9,280 nucleotides of DNA, taken from Patescibacteria group bacterium. GTDB taxonomy: Bacteria > Patescibacteriota > UBA1384. The translations under genes and the position numbers were made by a program. A model generated the notes under the pieces. It was not told the DNA's origin. It saw only the letters and a list, made by a program, of their open reading frames with translations, and did not search any database. This document shows, one piece after another, positions 5,079 through 9,280 of the stretch. Each line of letters starts with the position of its first letter. Within the stretch, counting starts at the first letter, position 1. The stretch spans positions 1 to 9,280 of the forward strand of contig JAGOOF010000021.1 of assembly GCA_017992655.1 (NCBI GenBank), given 5' to 3'.

Positions 5079-7767
5079 TTTCAACACAAGCTCTACCGCT
5101 ACTGCCTCAATTACGGGAGTTAATGGCGACGGTGGCGATTATTGGGACTATTACGCCGATGGTTCCACTGCCTCTGGCGGTGTAACGAAAAACTTAACCT
5201 ACGACAGTGAAATAAGTAAGTGGGTAAGTAGCAACGTGTACCCCGACAGCATATACCCTGAAATTTATTTTGCGCCATCGGCAATTACTTGGGATAACAC
5301 CCCCCTAAACACGGTAATAAGGCGCAACAATTATCAGCTTCTACACTATTCTAACCCGTTTACCGTTACTGGTAATATGACTTTCTGGGTCGAGTTTAAC
5401 GCCTATCGTCGCTCACAGGTGAATTCTGCGGATTTACAGGTTTATGTTGCTGGTTCTGGCCACGATATTACCTATTTTCAAAATGACTGGCGTAACTTTG
5501 CAGACGTTGAGCTAGTGGGGACTATTAATAAAAACAGCGATTTTAACCATACTCACACGGAGAATTCATCGCACCACCTAGTTGCCTTATCGACTAACAG
5601 CGACGAAACATTAGGGGCTAAAAATTTAAACATTAGTGGTGATTTCTGGGTAATACTTTATTCCACATCGCCTAACGATGCCCGTGGTTGGGACTTTAGG
5701 TATCAACCCGCCGACCTATGCGATAACAACAGCCGTTGGTACGCAGGGAGCCAAAGCGGTTGGACGACTACCCTGCAATCCGGTTGCCCCGATGCTCACA
5801 TCCATGTTGCGCGGCGCTCCGACGGCGATGGTATTAAAGACGGGGTGAAGGTCATAACCTCCGCTACGGAAAATGGATTAACAGGCACAGATACATCGGT
5901 TTTCTATTTTAACGAATTGCCCAACCTTCCTCCTAACATAACATCTTTTTTACACCCTAACCCTGGTGATACTTACGCGGGAGACATCAACATTAACTGG
6001 GAGCCCGCCACAGATCCGAATAACGATACGTTAAGCTACTATCTTTATTTGCTCGATGAGAGTGGCAACCAAGTGGGCGACCCACTGCTGGAAAACTCCA
6101 GTGCGCTAAGCTTCTTGTTGCAAACCAGTGTTGAGGGTGCGGAAATTGCTAACGGCGATTATAGCCTAAAAGGTAGGGTGTGCGACCAGGAACCGCTATG
6201 TACCGAATATACTTTGGATGGAACTTTTACGGTCGATAATACTGACCCCATTAGTACATTGAATTCTATTGCCATTACTTCTAGCAATAGCAACAACACA
6301 ATCGCTAAAGCCGGGGATCAAGTAACATTGTCGTTTGTTGCCTCTGCTCCCATTGGCGTGCCGAGCGTTGTTTTCTACTCCGGCGGTAATGATGTTGCGG
6401 ACAGCCCTGTGTTGCCTACTAGCGCCAATGGAACAGAGTGGCTTGCTACTTACACCGTGAATAGCGCCGATACAAGTGGCGAGATTTCCTTTGTTATTAG
6501 CGCCCACGATCTAGACGCTAATTACTACGAAACAACTAATAGTTCCTTGGTGGGCGTGGATGTCGATGCTCCTGCTGTTATTTCGCTTTCTCCTGTTAAC
6601 GGTGCCGGTTACGTGGAGGTTGATAGCAACCTTGTTGTTGATTTTTCCGAAAACGTGGCTACGGTGGGGGGAAAGAACATTGTTATTAAAAAAAGCGCCG
6701 ATAACTCGCTTTTTGCAACTATTGCGGCAGACAGTGCCATGGTAACAGTGTCAGGTGCGAGAGTGACAATCAACCCAGAGTTGGATTTTACCGACAAGCA
6801 ACAATACTATGTTCAAATAGACGAAGGCACGTTTGTGGATGGCGCAGGCAATCTTTTTGCGGGCATTGTTAACGCAGAAACTTGGGTCTTTACGGTGGGC
6901 GATATAGTCGCGCCTATGCTCGACTCTGTAAGTATTGTTTCTAACAACGAGGATAATACAAAAGCGACAGTAAACAATGTAGTAACGCTGTTGTTTTCTG
7001 CCAATGAAGAAATTGGCACGCCCACAATCCAGTTTTCTTCTGGCGGGCAAGCAGTGCAAGACGTTTCTACAGTAATAAATACAGTAGAAAACAATTGGTC
7101 GGCAACCTATACGGTAAAGACGGGAGACAAAGAGGGACTTGTTTCTTTTGTGGTTAGCTACCAGGATTTAGAAGGCAACGGTGGCCAGCCAGTAGCAACA
7201 ACTACCGATGCCTCTAGTGTGGAAATATTTTTTGCAAGCGTTCCATCTGTAACCACTACCTCGACTGCGTCTACTGCAATTACTACGTCTACACCTAGCA
7301 CGGTAAGTAATGAAACGGCGAGTGAAAGCAGTAATGAGCCAGCAACACCACGTAGCAGTGTGGCCACGCCAAGCGCCAGTACGCAGGAAAGTTATGGCGA
7401 AGTGGAATTGTACAACATTAAAATACTGGTTAAAAACAACGGCGTTCCCATGGCGCAAACCAGAGTGGAGCTGTATTCCAATGTACGCTCTCGGGTTGCC
7501 GATGAAAAGGGAGTTGTATATTTTAGCAATGTTGAGCCTGGTGTGCACAAGGTGAAAATCTTTTTGGCGCAGGGCGCGGTTGAAAAGGAAATTAGCGTTG
7601 GAGGTAGTGAAAAGACGATTGATTATGAGCTAGAGATTGCGCCAAGTGTGGAAAATACTGCCGATAAGGCCTTTTGGCGTGCAATTTTATATTTGCTTCC
7701 CGCCGTAGCGCTTGTTGTTATTGTGAGGTTGATTTTGCGCAATAAGGGAAAAAGGGCTAAAAAATAA
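5032..7767 (+). CDS. Large cell-surface protein with Ig-like repeats and a C-terminal membrane anchor
   Basis: Predicted extracellular protein held in the membrane; binding or adhesion is an inference. The uninterrupted frame opens at TTG 5032, but the real start is probably GTG 4944 across a +1 shift near 5043-5047 (about 940 residues in all). Residues here count from TTG 5032. Residues 12-295 are Asn/Ser/Thr/Tyr-rich and beta-like with no family I recognise. About 300-402 is a fibronectin III/Ig-like domain (PPNITSF, INWEPATDPNNDTLSYYLYL). Residues 403-495 and 625-733 are two copies of one Ig-like repeat (APMLDSVSIVSNNEDNT; ATYTV; GEISFVIS/GLVSFVVS). Between them 512-623 resembles a Big_5-type Ig domain (SLSPVNGAGYVEVDSNLVVDFSE; FVDGAGN). 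A Ser/Thr-rich linker follows (736-785), then a carboxypeptidase-regulatory-like beta domain (789-868), a membrane helix (about 881-902) and a basic tail (RNKGKRAKK). No LPXTG motif is present. Confidence 0.88.
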   Translation: MCSRFSPYNILATITDFNTSSTATASITGVNGDGGDYWDYYADGSTASGGVTKNLTYDSEISKWVSSNVYPDSIYPEIYFAPSAITWDNTPLNTVIRRNNYQLLHYSNPFTVTGNMTFWVEFNAYRRSQVNSADLQVYVAGSGHDITYFQNDWRNFADVELVGTINKNSDFNHTHTENSSHHLVALSTNSDETLGAKNLNISGDFWVILYSTSPNDARGWDFRYQPADLCDNNSRWYAGSQSGWTTTLQSGCPDAHIHVARRSDGDGIKDGVKVITSATENGLTGTDTSVFYFNELPNLPPNITSFLHPNPGDTYAGDININWEPATDPNNDTLSYYLYLLDESGNQVGDPLLENSSALSFLLQTSVEGAEIANGDYSLKGRVCDQEPLCTEYTLDGTFTVDNTDPISTLNSIAITSSNSNNTIAKAGDQVTLSFVASAPIGVPSVVFYSGGNDVADSPVLPTSANGTEWLATYTVNSADTSGEISFVISAHDLDANYYETTNSSLVGVDVDAPAVISLSPVNGAGYVEVDSNLVVDFSENVATVGGKNIVIKKSADNSLFATIAADSAMVTVSGARVTINPELDFTDKQQYYVQIDEGTFVDGAGNLFAGIVNAETWVFTVGDIVAPMLDSVSIVSNNEDNTKATVNNVVTLLFSANEEIGTPTIQFSSGGQAVQDVSTVINTVENNWSATYTVKTGDKEGLVSFVVSYQDLEGNGGQPVATTTDASSVEIFFASVPSVTTTSTASTAITTSTPSTVSNETASESSNEPATPRSSVATPSASTQESYGEVELYNIKILVKNNGVPMAQTRVELYSNVRSRVADEKGVVYFSNVEPGVHKVKIFLAQGAVEKEISVGGSEKTIDYELEIAPSVENTADKAFWRAILYLLPAVALVVIVRLILRNKGKRAKK

Positions 7768-7775
7768 ATTAGTTA

Positions 7776-7804
7776 TTGCTAAACGAACCTGATGCAGTTA
7801 TAAT
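7776..7804 (+). promoter_or_regulatory. Promoter of tRNA-Ser
   Basis: TTGCTA (7776-7781), exactly 17 bases, then a perfect TATAAT (7799-7804). The expected start near 7811 is about five bases before the mature tRNA 5' end at 7816. It lies in the 48-base gap after the surface-protein gene, so the tRNA has its own promoter. Confidence 0.65.
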
Positions 7805-7815
7805 GTTTTGTGATA

Positions 7816-7905
7816 GGTGAGGTGGCTGAGTGGCCGAAAGCAGCACACTGCTAATGTGTTGACCTCGTAAGGGGTCCGTGGGTTCGAATCCCACCCTCAC
7901 CGCCA
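7816..7905 (+). tRNA. tRNA-Ser (anticodon GCU)
   Basis: Complete class II tRNA of 90 bases. Acceptor stem GGTGAGG (7816-7822) pairs with CCTCACC (7895-7901), discriminator G7902, and CCA is encoded (7903-7905). The D arm is GCT...AGC. The anticodon stem GCACA/TGTGT (7843-7847, 7855-7859) carries the loop CTGCTAA with anticodon GCT at 7850-7852, reading AGC/AGU serine codons. A long variable arm closes through GACC/GGTC, as expected for serine. The T arm is GTGGG-TTCGAAT-CCCAC (7879-7894). Every stem pairs, with one G-T at the base of the anticodon stem. Its 3' end is overlapped antisense by the end of the serine recombinase gene. Confidence 0.97.
7879..7905. other. Putative attachment site (element left boundary) at the tRNA-Ser 3' end
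   Basis: The recombinase reads toward the tRNA and ends inside its acceptor stem, so the element's left junction must lie in or just beside the T arm and acceptor stem. The exact crossover cannot be set from one end. A second copy of part of this sequence would be expected at the far boundary, outside the window. Large serine integrases use tRNA targets less often than tyrosine integrases, so this stays an inference. Confidence 0.4.
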
Positions 7906-9280
7906 GTTAGGAAATGTCTTTGTTGGCTCGCCCTCTGCGAGGGCTCGCCAGCCGATTTTAAGCGCAAATTGGATTTTTTTATCTTTCAAAATGAAGTTCG
8001 AGCCGATATTTTTTAGGAATGCTCGGATTTCTTGATTGTCGCTTTGCGACAAAAGAATTTTGGCTTGGCTACTGGCTAAAATCATTTCTTTCATCGGTTC
8101 GAGCCAATTATTTCCTTTTTGTTCAAAATCTTTAATTTTTTGTTGAATGTCCAGCTTCTCGTTGAGAAGTTTTTGTTTTTTCTGCTGATATTCTTCTGGC
8201 TCAATGCCTTTTCCACCAATAAACAAATCAAGTAGGTTTTCAGCTTTAGCTTCAATCTCCGTTTTCTTGGATAGTAGATTTTGAACAAAAACTTTCGTTT
8301 CTTCTTTTGCTTGTTCTCTTTCCTTGTCTATCTCGGCAAGCATATTATTTGCCCAGTCGTTAGGCAAAGAAACTTTTTGAATAATACCTTTCATCTGTTC
8401 AACAAGGTTTTCTTCTCGCAGATATTTTTCATTACAAGGTTGCTTTTTCTTGGTGCAGCGATAATAGTGGTGTCCTTTTTGTTTTTCGGCAGTTATGAGG
8501 CAATCGCAATTTCCGCATTTCATCAAACCAGAAAAAGCAAATTCGTGTTTTCGTTTGCGTTTCTTTTTCCCTCGGTTGCTCATTACTTGTTGAACAGAAT
8601 CAAAAAGTTTCTTGGAAATAATTGGCTCGTGCGTTCCGTCATAAATTTCACCGTTGAAAGAAAATACTCCGTAATAAATCGGGTTTTGCAAAAGTCGCTG
8701 GACACAGGAAACCGAAAGAACATTGCCTTTGTAGCTTCTTAGCCCCGCTTGATCCAAAACTTTGGCAAGGGCTTTTAGTGTGTATTCGCCAGTTGAATAA
8801 ATTTCAAATGCTTTTCTGACAAATGGTGCTTTTTCGCTATCAATATCAATCGCCCTTGTTTTGGGATTATTGGAATAACCAAGCGGGGCAAAGTTTGGCC
8901 AAATACCTTTTCGCAGTTTTGCCCGATGACCTCGTTTGATGTTTTCGCTTAAATTGTCTATGTAATACTTGCTTTGACCAAAGGCAATGTTCATCATAAA
9001 TTTTCCTTGTGGCGTTGAGTCAAACCAAAATGTAGGGAATTTCAAATCTTTGATTTTTCCTGTGTCCAGCAGATAAATGATTTTGCCTCCGTCTATTGAA
9101 TTTCTAGCCAGTCGATCTGGATGCCAAGCCAAAATTCCTTGGGCTTCGCCCTCTTCAATCCGAGCAAGCATTTCGCCGAACACAGTTCGGCCAGGTTCTT
9201 TGGCAGTTTTTGCCTCGCAAAGCGAGGCGACGATTTCAAGTTTTTCTTTGGCGGCAAATTCTTTTAGCTCAGCAAGCTGA
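7897..9280 (-). CDS. Large serine recombinase / integrase (5' end beyond the window)
   Basis: Site-specific DNA recombinase of the resolvase-invertase superfamily, likely the integrase of a mobile element. The frame stays open to the window edge, so GTG 9183 is not the start; 32 codons precede it, including AKTAKEPGRTVFGEML. The catalytic serine lies outside. The rest of the catalytic domain is seen (GILAWHPDRLARNSIDGG, with the conserved DRLAR arginines; then FGQSKYYIDNLSENIKRG). Counting from GTG 9183: a recombinase DNA-binding domain at about 97-200 (APLGYSNN, VQRLLQNPIYYGVF); a zinc-ribbon with Cys223, Cys226, Cys243 and Cys250; a charged coiled coil at about 283-355; and a short tail. 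It is more AT-rich than the genes to its left. Its last two sense codons and TGA (7897-7905) are antisense to the tRNA-Ser 3' end, placing the gene at an element boundary. Confidence 0.92.
   Translation of the reverse strand, partial: QLAELKEFAAKEKLEIVASLCEAKTAKEPGRTVFGEMLARIEEGEAQGILAWHPDRLARNSIDGGKIIYLLDTGKIKDLKFPTFWFDSTPQGKFMMNIAFGQSKYYIDNLSENIKRGHRAKLRKGIWPNFAPLGYSNNPKTRAIDIDSEKAPFVRKAFEIYSTGEYTLKALAKVLDQAGLRSYKGNVLSVSCVQRLLQNPIYYGVFSFNGEIYDGTHEPIISKKLFDSVQQVMSNRGKKKRKRKHEFAFSGLMKCGNCDCLITAEKQKGHHYYRCTKKKQPCNEKYLREENLVEQMKGIIQKVSLPNDWANNMLAEIDKEREQAKEETKVFVQNLLSKKTEIEAKAENLLDLFIGGKGIEPEEYQQKKQKLLNEKLDIQQKIKDFEQKGNNWLEPMKEMILASSQAKILLSQSDNQEIRAFLKNIGSNFILKDKKIQFALKIGWRALAEGEPTKTFPNWR
8036..8052. 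repeat. Perfect hairpin with a GCTTTGC centre inside the recombinase gene
   Basis: TTGTCGC-TTT-GCGACAA, 7-bp arms. A sister hairpin with the same centre, GCCTCGC-AAA-GCGAGGC, lies at 9212-9228 in the same gene. Both are in coding sequence and do not disturb the frame. Confidence 0.5.
9212..9228. repeat. Perfect hairpin GCCTCGC-AAA-GCGAGGC inside the recombinase gene
   Basis: Exact 7-bp arms around AAA. Its right half contains GCAAAGCGAG, the same 10-base word found twice in the intergenic repeat field (779-788 and 973-982). Confidence 0.5.

Noticed and set aside
8281..8742. Plus-strand 153-codon frame, hydrophobic
   Set aside because: It is antisense to the recombinase gene, whose domains and motifs are unmistakable; its Phe-rich look comes from the Lys/Glu-rich coiled coil on the other strand.

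Overview
The window looks like a chromosomal segment from an ultra-small bacterium of the Candidate Phyla Radiation (Patescibacteria, possibly Microgenomates-like). The case rests on a bacterial S20/S15 pair and a class II tRNA-Ser with encoded CCA, found beside an archaeal-type class I lysyl-tRNA synthetase, a DHH phosphoesterase, a large Ig-repeat surface protein and a large serine recombinase of the style common in these lineages. This placement is an inference from protein resemblance. No 16S gene is present to confirm it.

Layout. Positions 1-427 (minus) hold the 5' part of a GC-rich gene for a secreted protein of unknown function, with a well-formed promoter and a perfect 17-bp palindrome at its predicted transcription start. 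Positions 428-1236 contain no convincing gene. They hold a dense repeat field: a cluster of GCCAGTNGCC words, an alternating series of two inverted-repeat types, and a 23/24-bp minisatellite. Positions 1237-4066 (minus) hold a DHH phosphoesterase gene followed by lysS (class I). A back-to-back promoter pair with overlapping -35 boxes at 4110-4159 drives this pair leftward and rpsT-rpsO rightward. The two ribosomal genes overlap by one base. After rpsO comes a roughly 900-residue surface protein with several Ig-like domains and a C-terminal membrane anchor. Its signal peptide lies in another frame (4944-5046), joined across a run of five Ts, so the gene is frameshifted or the assembly has an indel.

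The right end is a tRNA-Ser(GCU) gene with its own promoter. Antisense to it, a large serine recombinase ends inside the tRNA: its last two sense codons and stop lie in the tRNA 3' end. This is the arrangement expected for the left edge of an element integrated at a tRNA 3' end and extending beyond the window.

Functionally, the middle block is housekeeping (tRNA charging, ribosome assembly, nucleotide or oligonucleotide turnover). The two ends are accessory: a compositionally foreign secreted gene plus repeat field on the left, and a probable integrative element on the right. The most unusual material is the composite repeat field at 591-1183, the recombinase-tRNA overlap, and the possible leaderless, frameshifted start of the surface protein.
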